Below the pieces are notes generated by a model. That model was not told where the DNA came from. It did not search any database and was given only the letters and a program-made list of their open reading frames with translations. Both the position numbers and the translations under genes were made by a program. Shown piece by piece: positions 51,851 to 61,336 of a stretch of DNA of 64,000 nt. The number at the start of each line of letters is the position of its first letter. Position 1 is the first letter of the stretch. The DNA lies in contig JBCCWO010000006.1 in assembly GCA_039193455.1 (NCBI GenBank), positions 1 through 64,000 of the forward strand, read 5' to 3'. The DNA is from JBCBGF01 sp039193455 (GTDB lineage Bacteria > Pseudomonadota > Alphaproteobacteria > Rhodobacterales > Rhodobacteraceae).

Positions 51851-53167
51851 ATCGCCAAGATTCTGATCGTCTGTACCGGGCTGACCAGCAACCTTTTTTC
51901 AAGCCTCGCCCTTGGGGAACGGCTGCGAGACGCGGGCCACGATGTTGTGGTGGGCGCGCCGGAGAAGTGTCAGGCGCACATTGCCGTCACGGGTCTAGAG
52001 GCACACACTGTGCCCGCGCCGCGCTTGGGCGCGCTCACGGGATACCTGCCCCCGCCAGACCGGCGCAGCATGACCGTTTGGAGCGACCGACGGGCCGCTG
52101 CGGCAGAGAGGGTACTCAAGGACGGTTTTTCGGATGTCCTCGACACGGTTCGGCCCGACCTTGTGGTGTCCGATTGCGAACACCACGTCGCGATCTTGCA
52201 AAGCCTAGCTGCCGGGAAGAGCCTTGTCTTGCTGTCGTTCATCTACCAGGCGGCGCCTGGGCCACAGACGCCGCCTGTCAACGCAGACGTTGTGCCGGGA
52301 CGTGGATTGTCTGGCTCGACCATCGGTATACGCCTGTCATGGCTGAAACTTGCTGCCAAAAAACGCGCTGGTCTGGCGCGGGCGCGATGGGCGCATTGGG
52401 GGGCGGATTTCACCACGGCGCATCGGAAAGCGGCGGCGCGTCTTGCGGTGACGCTGGATCGGCTGACGACGCGGCGCGGGTTTCAGATGCCGTGGAGCTA
52501 CCAGCTGCCCACGTTGTTTCTGCTATCCGACCGCGCCGATTTTCCGACCCTTCCGACGGCAAACCAAACTTTCGCAGGCCCGATGATCCTGCGAACGCGG
52601 GCCGCGGGGGAGATGGGCGAGGGTCTGCGCGCGTTCCTACAGGACGTGCCGGGCACACACAGGATCTATGCGGCGTTCGGGTCGATCCGGCAGCCACCGA
52701 AGCGGTTTGTTCGTGCGTTGGCAGAAGTGGCGCGCACGAACCCCAGTTGGCGGGTTTTGATCGCGAACCTGGATCCAACAACCTTAGACGAGCCGCCCCC
52801 TGACAACATGACGTTCGTTCCATGGGCGCCCCAGCTTGAGGCACTTGGCGTCGCAGACTGCGCGATTTTTCACGGCGGCGCTGGGACGCTGAACGAGTGC
52901 CTTGCGACGGCAACGCCGATGCTCATCTATCCCAACGCGCTGGACGGCAAAGGCAACGGGGCGCGGGTGGTGGCGCACGGGCTTGGCACCGTCGGCGCCT
53001 ATGACGACAGCGCCGACAAGCTTGCCCGCGATATCCGGCATGTTCTCACCGCGCCCGACATACGCGCGCGTTTGAAGGAACATCAGGCCCATATCGCGCA
53101 AATGGCCCACGCGCAGATTGCAGAGCGCGTGATTGCGCAGGTGCTGGAAGCGCCTAGACCCGCTTGA
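51851..53167 (+). CDS. GT1-like glycosyltransferase, apparent ATC start
   Basis: About 438 residues if it begins at ATC 51851, with GAGG 7 bases upstream. The first residues (AKILIVCTGLTSNLFSSLA) are the expected first strand and glycine loop of a GT-B fold, but no ATG, GTG or TTG exists between an in-frame TGA (51839-51841) and GTG 51947, which would cut off this strand. The sugar-nucleotide motif is VPWAPQLEALGVADCAIFHG, GAGTLNECLATATP, as in UGT/macrolide glycosyltransferases. Its end overlaps the convergent NRPS by 14 bases; it may glycosylate the NRPS product. Confidence 0.72.
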   Translation: MAKILIVCTGLTSNLFSSLALGERLRDAGHDVVVGAPEKCQAHIAVTGLEAHTVPAPRLGALTGYLPPPDRRSMTVWSDRRAAAAERVLKDGFSDVLDTVRPDLVVSDCEHHVAILQSLAAGKSLVLLSFIYQAAPGPQTPPVNADVVPGRGLSGSTIGIRLSWLKLAAKKRAGLARARWAHWGADFTTAHRKAAARLAVTLDRLTTRRGFQMPWSYQLPTLFLLSDRADFPTLPTANQTFAGPMILRTRAAGEMGEGLRAFLQDVPGTHRIYAAFGSIRQPPKRFVRALAEVARTNPSWRVLIANLDPTTLDEPPPDNMTFVPWAPQLEALGVADCAIFHGGAGTLNECLATATPMLIYPNALDGKGNGARVVAHGLGTVGAYDDSADKLARDIRHVLTAPDIRARLKEHQAHIAQMAHAQIAERVIAQVLEAPRPA

Positions 53168-56100
53168 TCCGGCGCACCATGCGCGAGGTCAGCGACAGGC
53201 GCGCCTCGCTGTCGGTCAAGAGGGCCTCGTGACCGAACGGCAGCGTCTCGACTTCTACATCCTGAAGCGCAGTGTGCAGCGTGCCACCCGCCGCCATCGC
53301 CGGGTTGCCGTCGGTTTGCAGCACATGCACCGGACCATCATAGGGCTGCAGACGATAGCGCCGCATCGCGAGAGCGTAGGCCTGGCTTACCACGTTGCGG
53401 CGGTGCGCTTCACCATCGCGGGCGACCCGTTCCAATGCGCGTTCGGCAAGCCCGCGCGCCAGCGTCATCCCCTGCATCGCCAGATCGGGCAGTGCGGGGC
53501 CACCGCTGCTGCGCCCGTCATAGGGCGGGTCAATCAGGCAAACTAGCGGCACCTCATGGCCTTGCGCCCGCAGGCGGCGTGCAAGGTCGAGCGTGATCAT
53601 CGCGCCTGCGGAGTAACCGCATATAATGTAGGGTCCGGTATCGCGCAAACTGGTCAGAGCGCTAAGGGCCTCGGTCGCGAAGTCTTCGATCGTCCCGCCA
53701 AGCGCGACGCGTGCGCCGTGGAAGTGGTGGGAGAACTGAAGCCCCACCGGCCAGTCGCGCCCGAGCCCGTGGGTCAGTTGGCGATAGATCCACATGTTGC
53801 AGTGCAAGAGGAAAACCGGAGACCGCGCGCCGCCGGTATTCGCCAGCTTTAGCGGAGACTCGGCAGGGCCTTCGGCGTCATCCTCGGCGCTGCGCCGCAC
53901 AAGTGCCTGGGCCAGATCAGCCAATGTCGGATGATCGAAGATATCCGTTGGCCGGATCGGCAGCCCCTCTTGCTCGGCCCGTGCGAACAGGCCAATGGAG
54001 AGCAGGCTGTCGCCGCCAAGCTCAAAAAAGTCTGCGTTTCGCGCGACGGTCTCACGCCCCAAGACATCACACCAGATCTCCGCGAGGCGCTGTTCGGTGT
54101 CGCCATGGGGCGGGTCGTCTGGCTGCTGTGGTTCAGGTTTGGTCGAAATCCTTCCCGTAAGCTCCGCCACATCCACCTTGCCGTTCGGCAGCCGCGGAAA
54201 TGCAGGTATCCATTGCAGCCGCGCCGGACGGGCATGCGCAGGAAGCTGCGCCTGAAACGCCGCGCTCAATCGCGCTGCCAGGTCGGGATCTTCGCCGTGG
54301 GCAAGGCACAGGACCAGCGTCAGCGTTACGACGGATTGGTCGATGACGACACAAAGCTCGATGCCGTGCGCCACGGCGTGTGCGCAGGCCTCGACCTCGC
54401 TCAGATCGACGCGAACGCCGCGGATTTTGACCTGCTGGTCTTCACGCCCGAAGAAAAGAATCTGTCCGTCTGCACGCCGCACGCCCAGATCGCCGGTTGC
54501 GTAGCTTCGGCTGGTGCCTGTGCCGCGGAACGGACCGCCTGCCCCGCCATGCAAATAACCGGGTGAGACGGTCGGCCCTGTAGCAACGATTTCGCCAAGC
54601 ACGCCATTGGGCAGCGGGCGACCGTCCGCGTCGCAGATGCAAACGGTGACGCCGGGGATCGAACGCCCGATTGGAACCGCCTCCTCTGCCCATTGGTCCG
54701 TCAGGTCTGCGGCGGTGCACCAGACCGTTGCCTCAGTCGGACCGTATTCGTTGAAGAGCCGCACGCCACCGCCCAACGCATCGCGCGCCGCAAGGGAGGC
54801 TGTTGTGACCGCCTCGCCCGCGACGATGACCGTCTTGAGGGAGGCAAGCGCATCGCCCTGTCCGGCGTTGACAAGCGCCTCGAACAGCCGAGGCAAACAC
54901 AGTGTCGTGTGCACCTTGTGCCGTGCGATCACAGCGGCCAGTGCGCCCGCATCCTGCTCTATCCCGCTGTCGGCAATCACAAGATGCCCGCCCGTGGCCA
55001 GCGTCCAATAAAGCCCGGCAACTGAGCTGTCGAACGCAAGCGAGGACAGTAAGAGGAACGTCTCGGGCGGTTGGCCGTAGACGTCCGCCCGGACTGCATT
55101 CGAGTGGGCGAGGTTTGCGTGGGTGATCTGGACGCCCTTGGGGCGGCCCTGTGAGCCAGATGTGAAGATAACATAAGCCGCGTCTGCACCGCCGGGTAAG
55201 TCCGGCAAGTCCACCGATGGCGCGTCGTCACGATCGATAAGCAGAGCCGGAATGTCCGCAAAAGAGGGAGTGACCTCTGCAGCAACCACGAATTTAGGGA
55301 CCACTTCGGCCAGCACTTGTTCGATCCGCGCGCGTGGGTATGTGATGTCGAGCGGAACATACGCCGCGCCGGCGCGCATCACGGCGAGCATGGCAACGAC
55401 GGCGTCCACACCGCGCGGCATCGCCACGGGGATTACGTCGCCGGGGGCCGCTCCCGCGGCGACGAGGTGTCGTGCGGCATTCTCGACCTGCCCGGACAGT
55501 TCGGCGTAGCTAAGCGTCTTCACAGAATCTGAAAGCGCGGTGGCATCCGGCGTCTGCTCAGCGGCGGCGGAGATCGCCTCAAGCACTGAAACAGGCGGGC
55601 GCTCCAGCGGCGCTGGCGCAGGTATGGCCGGCAGCGCGTCTGACAAATCAGCAACAGTCAGTTGGTTGCGCTGCAGAACGGCCCGCAACAGGCGTTCAAA
55701 GTCGTCAAGCAGATCGTCGATGAGGGCGGGTGTGAAGCGCGCCGGGTCGAAGTAGACCTCGATCTTCAGACCTTCGCCCGGGGTCACCAAGAATGTGAGC
55801 GGGTAGTTGCTGGACTGGACGGTCTCCAAATGGCCCAGGCGAAGCGGGCCGGTATCCCGCGCAACCTCCGGCAGGCGCTCAAAGGCGAAGACACAGTCGA
55901 AAACAGGTGTTCCGGCGGGTATCGGGGACCAGGATTGGATATCGCTCAGCGCCGTGGCCTCGTGCGCGCGGCGGCGCCGGGCGCTGGCTTCGGCGGCCTG
56001 AAGTGTAGCCTCGACCGTTGACGATGGATCAAACTGCAGGCGAATGGGCACGGTATTCAGGAATGCACCCGCCGCTTTGTCCGCCCCCGGCAACTCGGCC

Positions 56101-56945
56101 GGGCGACCGGCGGTGGTGGACCCGAAGACAATATCGTCTGAGCGGGCGTAGCGGCGCAGGACCAGTGCCCAGACCGTCGACATCAGCGTGCTTTGCGTGA
56201 TGCGTGATGACCGGGCACGTGCCTCGATGCGGGTGAGCAGCTCCGCTGGCAGAGTGCGGTGAACATGCACGTGCATCGGTGCTGGGTCTGTCGCGGCATC
56301 GACAACGGTTTCGATCCGCGTGGGCGCTGCCAGGCCGGCCAACGCCGCGCTCCAATAGGCTTGATCACCGGCGGCATCCCGCGCCTTGAGCCATCCCAGG
56401 TAGTCGCGAAACTGGGTTTGCGCGCCCGCGGGTTTTTGTCCGTTGTAGCGCGCCAGAATGTCGTCCAGCAGGCAGCGCGTCGACCAACCGTCAGAAACGA
56501 TGTGATGCACCGCCCAGATGAGGCGCGTGCGATCTGGCCCAATCCTGGCAAGTGTCATGTGCATCAGCGGCGCCTGGCTCAGATCAAAGCCGGCGCGCCG
56601 GTATCGGTCGACCACCCCCGCGGCGGCCTGTTCCATCGCCTCGGCGCCAAGACCGGTCCAATCCACAACGTCCCACGACAGCTCGACCCGTTTGCGCACA
56701 ACCTGCAGTGGGCGCTTCACCCCTTTCCAGACGAAACAGGCCCGCAGCGCATCCGTCGCCATCACGGTATCTGCGAAAGCCGCTTGGAACAGCACCTCGT
56801 CCAGTGGCCCTTCCAGATCGGCTGAGACAACGCCGACATAGCTGCCATGCGCCGCATCGGCGCCGATGCAATGGAACAGGATCCCCGATTGTGCCGGGCT
56901 TAGCGGCAGAACCGCGTCGACATTTTCCGGAAGCAGTGCGGTCAC
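53154..56945 (-). CDS. NRPS: condensation-adenylation-carrier-thioesterase (terminal module)
   Basis: 1263 residues. C domain 10-430 with HHIVSDG (147-153). A domain 450-930: FTSGSQGRPKG (594-604), Asp639 in AFDSS (the amino-acid-binding Asp), NEYGPTEAT (732-740), YATGDL (815-820), NGKVD (921-925). PCP 945-1020 with LGGDSLLSI, Ser980 for phosphopantetheine. Type I TE 1040-1263 with GYSAG (Ser1112), probable Asp1139 and His1239. It adds the last amino acid and releases the peptide. Start overlaps the stop of the upstream NRPS by 4 bases. The A-domain amino acid is not predicted. Confidence 0.93.
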   Translation of the reverse strand: MTALLPENVDAVLPLSPAQSGILFHCIGADAAHGSYVGVVSADLEGPLDEVLFQAAFADTVMATDALRACFVWKGVKRPLQVVRKRVELSWDVVDWTGLGAEAMEQAAAGVVDRYRRAGFDLSQAPLMHMTLARIGPDRTRLIWAVHHIVSDGWSTRCLLDDILARYNGQKPAGAQTQFRDYLGWLKARDAAGDQAYWSAALAGLAAPTRIETVVDAATDPAPMHVHVHRTLPAELLTRIEARARSSRITQSTLMSTVWALVLRRYARSDDIVFGSTTAGRPAELPGADKAAGAFLNTVPIRLQFDPSSTVEATLQAAEASARRRRAHEATALSDIQSWSPIPAGTPVFDCVFAFERLPEVARDTGPLRLGHLETVQSSNYPLTFLVTPGEGLKIEVYFDPARFTPALIDDLLDDFERLLRAVLQRNQLTVADLSDALPAIPAPAPLERPPVSVLEAISAAAEQTPDATALSDSVKTLSYAELSGQVENAARHLVAAGAAPGDVIPVAMPRGVDAVVAMLAVMRAGAAYVPLDITYPRARIEQVLAEVVPKFVVAAEVTPSFADIPALLIDRDDAPSVDLPDLPGGADAAYVIFTSGSQGRPKGVQITHANLAHSNAVRADVYGQPPETFLLLSSLAFDSSVAGLYWTLATGGHLVIADSGIEQDAGALAAVIARHKVHTTLCLPRLFEALVNAGQGDALASLKTVIVAGEAVTTASLAARDALGGGVRLFNEYGPTEATVWCTAADLTDQWAEEAVPIGRSIPGVTVCICDADGRPLPNGVLGEIVATGPTVSPGYLHGGAGGPFRGTGTSRSYATGDLGVRRADGQILFFGREDQQVKIRGVRVDLSEVEACAHAVAHGIELCVVIDQSVVTLTLVLCLAHGEDPDLAARLSAAFQAQLPAHARPARLQWIPAFPRLPNGKVDVAELTGRISTKPEPQQPDDPPHGDTEQRLAEIWCDVLGRETVARNADFFELGGDSLLSIGLFARAEQEGLPIRPTDIFDHPTLADLAQALVRRSAEDDAEGPAESPLKLANTGGARSPVFLLHCNMWIYRQLTHGLGRDWPVGLQFSHHFHGARVALGGTIEDFATEALSALTSLRDTGPYIICGYSAGAMITLDLARRLRAQGHEVPLVCLIDPPYDGRSSGGPALPDLAMQGMTLARGLAERALERVARDGEAHRRNVVSQAYALAMRRYRLQPYDGPVHVLQTDGNPAMAAGGTLHTALQDVEVETLPFGHEALLTDSEARLSLTSRMVRRIKRV

Positions 56946-59900
56946 GAGAGCGCCCGCGCGATCCCGGCCAGATCCTCGTCGTCCAATTCGATCAGCGGGG
57001 TCTCCGGGGTAACCACCTGTGCGGCTGCACTGGCTTCCGCAGCTTTGGCCAGACGGGCAATCGTGGGATGTTCGAACACAGCCGTGGCCGGGACGGACAG
57101 CCCGGCCTCGTTGGCCAGGATCGCGATCTGAATGGCCGCAAGCGAGTCACCGCCAATGTCATAGAAATTGTCATCAACACCGATGCGCGGTTGCCCCAGC
57201 ACCTCGGCGAAGACCCCCGCAAGCGTCTCTTCCGCGGTCGAAGAAGGCGCACGATAGGGCGCGCGGTTGCCCGCGCGATCGCGGGTGGGCAATGGAAGGC
57301 GCGCGGTGTCGACTTTGCCATTGGTGGTCAGCGGGATCTCATCGACCAAAACGATGTCGCTTGGCAGGGCTTCGGGAACCACTTTTGCCCGCACCGCTTC
57401 CCAAAGCTGGCCCAGATCTGTGCCGCCATCCGCCGCCACATAGGCAACGATTCGGGTCGCCCCGTCCGGGGAGACGGGTTCGTCAAACCCAATCTCCGAC
57501 AAGATTTCGGTCACACGGGCTTCGTCGATTTCATCGTTCAGCTCGTCCAGCGCCTCATGCCGGGTTTTGTGCCCAAGGCGCACGTCCCAACTGTAGGGCA
57601 GCGCATAGTTATGAAAGCCCTCGCGCTTGCCGTGGACAAAGATGCCCACGTCGTTGATCAAGCAGTTGGTCGAACGACCGGTATCCTCGGGCCGGATCCA
57701 GGAGGCGCGTTCACTGAGGAAGCGATAGATCTTGGACACCGGTACGTCGATGTAACGGTAGATATCGAGGAACTGCACCGCATCGAGAACCGCCCCATCC
57801 TGGAGGTCGCTGGCACAGAGCAGCCGGGACACCGCGTCGTCCTGCGCGTGGTACTGGCGGCGCGCGGTGTCCACCAGATGCTCGATCTCGCCCGTGCTGG
57901 GCGTGCCTGCCTGAAAGAGCTCGGGCGTAAGCCGGGTCTCAAAGAACTGGCCGCGCGACAGGCCGGTGACGATGGCCGCCACGCCTTCGTCGCGGGCAAT
58001 CCGCAGCGCCAGTGTGTAGATCGCCTTGAAACACCCCTGGCAGACATTGGAATGCGCTTTCAGGCTTTCGACGAAAATCTGGTTCATCGCATCGGTGTGC
58101 ATGAACCGATGGTCCCAGCCCAGATCGCTGGCCACGCGCCGGATGTTTGCCATGGCCCCGTCCGAGATGTAGCCGTTGTCCAGTGTCAAAGCGAGCACGC
58201 GTTTGCCATGTTCGGCCAACCGGTAGGCCGCGTATGTGCTGTCCTTACCGCCGCTGAGCAGCATGATCAGATCGAACTCACCCGTACTCTTGTCGGCGGC
58301 GGCATTGATCTTGTCGGTCAGGATATCGGGCGTTTGGAAATAGGACTGTGCGCGGTCCTTGTACCCATCGTAGGCCGCGCAGATCGCGCAGAGGCCATCG
58401 TCATGAAAGGCAACGCCCGGATAGGTATCGGGCAATCCGCAGCGGGTGCAGGCCTTGGCCGGCGCGCGGGTCGTGCGCGCGTGGATGTGGACCCCGCGAA
58501 CGCCCAGCACACTGCGCAGGGCCGCCTCAACCTCGGCCGGTTCGATGCGCACACCACCGACCTTGAGCTGGGCGTCGGCGCGCCCGAGATATTCGAACAC
58601 ACCAGTGGGCAGCAGGCGGCCCAGATCGCCGGTCCGGTAGATGCGTGCACCCGGCGCGATGGGATCCGCCACGAATTTCTCGTCCGTCAGTTCAGCCCGG
58701 CCAATGTAACCACGCGCCAGACGGCCGCCGATGCAAATCTCGCCGATCGCACCGAAGGGCACGGTGTTCAGGCCCGCATCGCGGATCGTGATTTCAACAC
58801 CGTCCGCCGGGCGACCGATCGGAACCGAAATGCCGGTGTCCACCGCACCGTCAAAACGGTGGATCATGCAGCCGACGACACCCTCGGTTGGGCCATATTC
58901 GTTGGCGATAACGATGTCCGGTGACAGCGTCTGTTGCGCCTGTCGGCACAGCGCCGTTGTCAGGTTCTCGCCGCCCAGAACCAGCGAACGGATGGTCTTG
59001 ACCGGCGTTCCTTGCGCGACGATGAGCGAGAGGTGGGAGGGCGTGAGTTTGACCACGTCGACGGCGTCGTCGGCGAACACATCAAGCACCGCGAGATCGG
59101 AGGGACCGGTCTCGGGATAGACAACGACCGTGCCACCAGAGACGAGCGGCGCAAAGATCGACGTGATGGTCAGGTCGAACGACAGAGAGGAAAACAGCGC
59201 GTAGTCCGCCGGGCCCGTCCCGCCAAAGGCATCCGCCGCCCAGTCAATGTAACGCGCAAGCCCCTCATGCGTGACGGCGACGCCTTTTGGTGTTCCCGTG
59301 GAGCCGGACGTGAAGATTGCATAGGCTGTGGCGCCAGGATCGATGGGTTGGCTTGAAACCAGCTCTGCGGCACTTGGGGAGCCCAAGAGAAGCGTCGGGA
59401 CATCAATTCCCTGGACCGCCTCTAAAGTCGTGGGATCTGTGATTATGGCGGTCACGCCCGCGAGACGCGCAATCTCTTCCACGCGCGCCTTGGGCGTGTT
59501 GGCGGCGACGGGGACAAATGCTGCGCAGCACGACAGAACACCCAGAAGGGCTGGGACAAGGTCAAGCGCGCGCTGGCAATGGACCAACACGAAGTCGCCA
59601 GGCGCGACGCCGCGGTTGGCAAGGTCCGCCCGATATTCTGCTGCCCGGTCCGCCAGACCGGCGTAGGTCATCGTCTCAACACCCTCTCGCACGGCCACCG
59701 CATGGGGCGCCTGGGATGCAATGCGGGTCAGGATATCGAGTGGGGAGGCTTGCGGCGCTCCGGAACACAGTACAGCAATCCGGGTGGCCTCTTCCGTCGC
59801 GCACATGGGGATATCCCCGATGCGCCGCTCGGGCGCCTCCAGAAGCGCACCAAGGAGCGCAGTGAAGTGGTTTGGGATGTACTCAAACGCGGTTTTATCG

Positions 59901-61081
59901 GCGAGCCCATCGTTGATGTCGAGTGCAAGCGTCAGGGCGTTGTCCTGAAACCGCATGGCGTGCAGGCGCACGCCGTGGCGCGGATCATGCGCCCCCGCGT
60001 GAACCCATTTCGTCCGCGCAGCGTGGCCCGCAAAATCCCCGATTTCGGCCGTGATGTAGTTGAAAACCGCTGTGATCCGTTTTGCAGCGGCCCCGGTGCT
60101 GGCCCCGGGACGGGCATGGCGCAGGTAACCGCCCAGCGCGGTTTTTGTCTTGTCAAAAAGCTCTTGGAAGCTTTCTGCCGGGTCGACCTCGATATCGATG
60201 GGAAAGGTCTCAACAAACAAACCCACCGTTTTGCGGGCATCCGGCGTTAGACGGTTGTGCGCGGGCGCACCGATGGAGACACGCGTGTCGCCGGTGACCC
60301 GGTGGACAAATGCGGCGAAGGCGGTGAACAGGATCGCGAACTCAGTAAGCTGCGCGTTGAAGACCTGGAGGTCTGGGTTTTTAACGGCCCGAGCGAGACC
60401 TTCTTCAAGAACGCCAGAGAAAGGAACGGAGACGCGCCGCGAAGATGGGTCCGTCGCCGGGCGACCGCCATAAAGCGGCGTTGGCGTTGTAAGGCCTGGG
60501 GCACCCTGCCAATAGGCCTGCGAGGCCGCAAGATCCTCAGTGCCCGAAGCAAGCGCGTTTGCATGGGCGAGGTAGGACGGGGCGTCGTCCAACGGCTGCC
60601 CTGCGTAGGCCTTCGACATCTCGGAGAAGACCAACGCTGCCGATGCCCCGTCGGTCGTGAGGTGGTGCTGATTGAAATACCAGATCCAGTGATCTGCTCG
60701 CACCCGGAGCAGCGCGAGATCATAGGCCGCGCGGGACAGATCAAAGGCGCGCGACACCCGGTCGGTGATCCACGCATCTGCGGCTGAGTCCGGGTCCGCT
60801 TCATCCGACAGGTCTATAACGTCAAGATCAAAGCTGGCCTCGGGCGCATGCTGCAAGACCGCTTGGGCCGCGGGCTGAAACACCAGGCGCAGGCCGTCGT
60901 GTTGCTCCAGAACCGTGCGAAACGCGGCCGCAAAGCGATCCGGATCGATCTCTTGGTACAGGTCGAAGCGCCAGCCCATGTTGTACAGCGCGGCGTCCGG
61001 CGCAAGCTGCTGCCCCGTCCACAACACATCCTGTGCCGGCGTGAGCGGCGCCGTTGGGCTATTGTCAGAAAGCGTCGTCAT
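56942..61081 (-). CDS. NRPS: C-A-PCP with a PP-loop ATP-pyrophosphatase domain inside the A domain
   Basis: 1379 residues. C domain 10-435 with HHLTTDG (139-145). A-core 445-865: FTSGSTGTPKG (590-600), Asp636 in SFDLT, NEYGPTEG (727-734), YRTGDL (815-820), A8 near 833-852. An inserted domain 871-1207 has CTRC (878-881), CAIC (898-901), the PP-loop SGGKDS (943-948), CQGC (1014-1017) and NCLINDVG, as in N-acetyl-sugar amidotransferases (WbpG-like). The A domain resumes with TNGKVD (1253-1258) and the PCP has GGDSL, Ser1313. Insertions after A8 are known for methyltransferases. The PP-loop domain would adenylate a carbonyl to add nitrogen or sulfur. Confidence 0.92.
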   Translation of the reverse strand: MTTLSDNSPTAPLTPAQDVLWTGQQLAPDAALYNMGWRFDLYQEIDPDRFAAAFRTVLEQHDGLRLVFQPAAQAVLQHAPEASFDLDVIDLSDEADPDSAADAWITDRVSRAFDLSRAAYDLALLRVRADHWIWYFNQHHLTTDGASAALVFSEMSKAYAGQPLDDAPSYLAHANALASGTEDLAASQAYWQGAPGLTTPTPLYGGRPATDPSSRRVSVPFSGVLEEGLARAVKNPDLQVFNAQLTEFAILFTAFAAFVHRVTGDTRVSIGAPAHNRLTPDARKTVGLFVETFPIDIEVDPAESFQELFDKTKTALGGYLRHARPGASTGAAAKRITAVFNYITAEIGDFAGHAARTKWVHAGAHDPRHGVRLHAMRFQDNALTLALDINDGLADKTAFEYIPNHFTALLGALLEAPERRIGDIPMCATEEATRIAVLCSGAPQASPLDILTRIASQAPHAVAVREGVETMTYAGLADRAAEYRADLANRGVAPGDFVLVHCQRALDLVPALLGVLSCCAAFVPVAANTPKARVEEIARLAGVTAIITDPTTLEAVQGIDVPTLLLGSPSAAELVSSQPIDPGATAYAIFTSGSTGTPKGVAVTHEGLARYIDWAADAFGGTGPADYALFSSLSFDLTITSIFAPLVSGGTVVVYPETGPSDLAVLDVFADDAVDVVKLTPSHLSLIVAQGTPVKTIRSLVLGGENLTTALCRQAQQTLSPDIVIANEYGPTEGVVGCMIHRFDGAVDTGISVPIGRPADGVEITIRDAGLNTVPFGAIGEICIGGRLARGYIGRAELTDEKFVADPIAPGARIYRTGDLGRLLPTGVFEYLGRADAQLKVGGVRIEPAEVEAALRSVLGVRGVHIHARTTRAPAKACTRCGLPDTYPGVAFHDDGLCAICAAYDGYKDRAQSYFQTPDILTDKINAAADKSTGEFDLIMLLSGGKDSTYAAYRLAEHGKRVLALTLDNGYISDGAMANIRRVASDLGWDHRFMHTDAMNQIFVESLKAHSNVCQGCFKAIYTLALRIARDEGVAAIVTGLSRGQFFETRLTPELFQAGTPSTGEIEHLVDTARRQYHAQDDAVSRLLCASDLQDGAVLDAVQFLDIYRYIDVPVSKIYRFLSERASWIRPEDTGRSTNCLINDVGIFVHGKREGFHNYALPYSWDVRLGHKTRHEALDELNDEIDEARVTEILSEIGFDEPVSPDGATRIVAYVAADGGTDLGQLWEAVRAKVVPEALPSDIVLVDEIPLTTNGKVDTARLPLPTRDRAGNRAPYRAPSSTAEETLAGVFAEVLGQPRIGVDDNFYDIGGDSLAAIQIAILANEAGLSVPATAVFEHPTIARLAKAAEASAAAQVVTPETPLIELDDEDLAGIARALS

Positions 61082-61336
61082 TCACGCCTTCTTCGCAGCG
61101 ACATAGGCCTCGATCGTGGCGACGGACGTGAAGTTTTCAAGCACGACCTCGTCCAAGGGGACGGCGATGCTGAAGGTCTTTTCCAAAAAGGCGACCAGTT
61201 CGAACACGCCCAGCGAGTCGATCAACCCGCTGAGCAGCAGGTTTTCGTCGTCCGCAATGGCGCGGCCGTTGAGCAGTTTTGATACGATGAAGTCGCGGAT
61301 CATCGATTTTGGGTCCAGTGCGGTTTGGTCAGACAT
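61082..61336 (-). CDS. discrete acyl/peptidyl carrier protein
   Basis: 84 residues. LLSGLIDSLGVFELVAFLEK holds the phosphopantetheine serine (Ser41 in DSLG). It overlaps the end of the stand-alone adenylation gene by 8 bases, so the two form a loading pair: the A enzyme charges this carrier, which then feeds the C domain of the first NRPS. Start ATG 61336 removes a five-residue upstream extension. Confidence 0.9.
   Translation of the reverse strand: MSDQTALDPKSMIRDFIVSKLLNGRAIADDENLLLSGLIDSLGVFELVAFLEKTFSIAVPLDEVVLENFTSVATIEAYVAAKKA

Noticed and set aside
56552..58924. Long plus-strand open frame opposite the NRPS genes
   Set aside because: High GC opens antisense frames; its composition is Arg/Pro/Gly-rich without motifs, while the minus strand has full NRPS domains.
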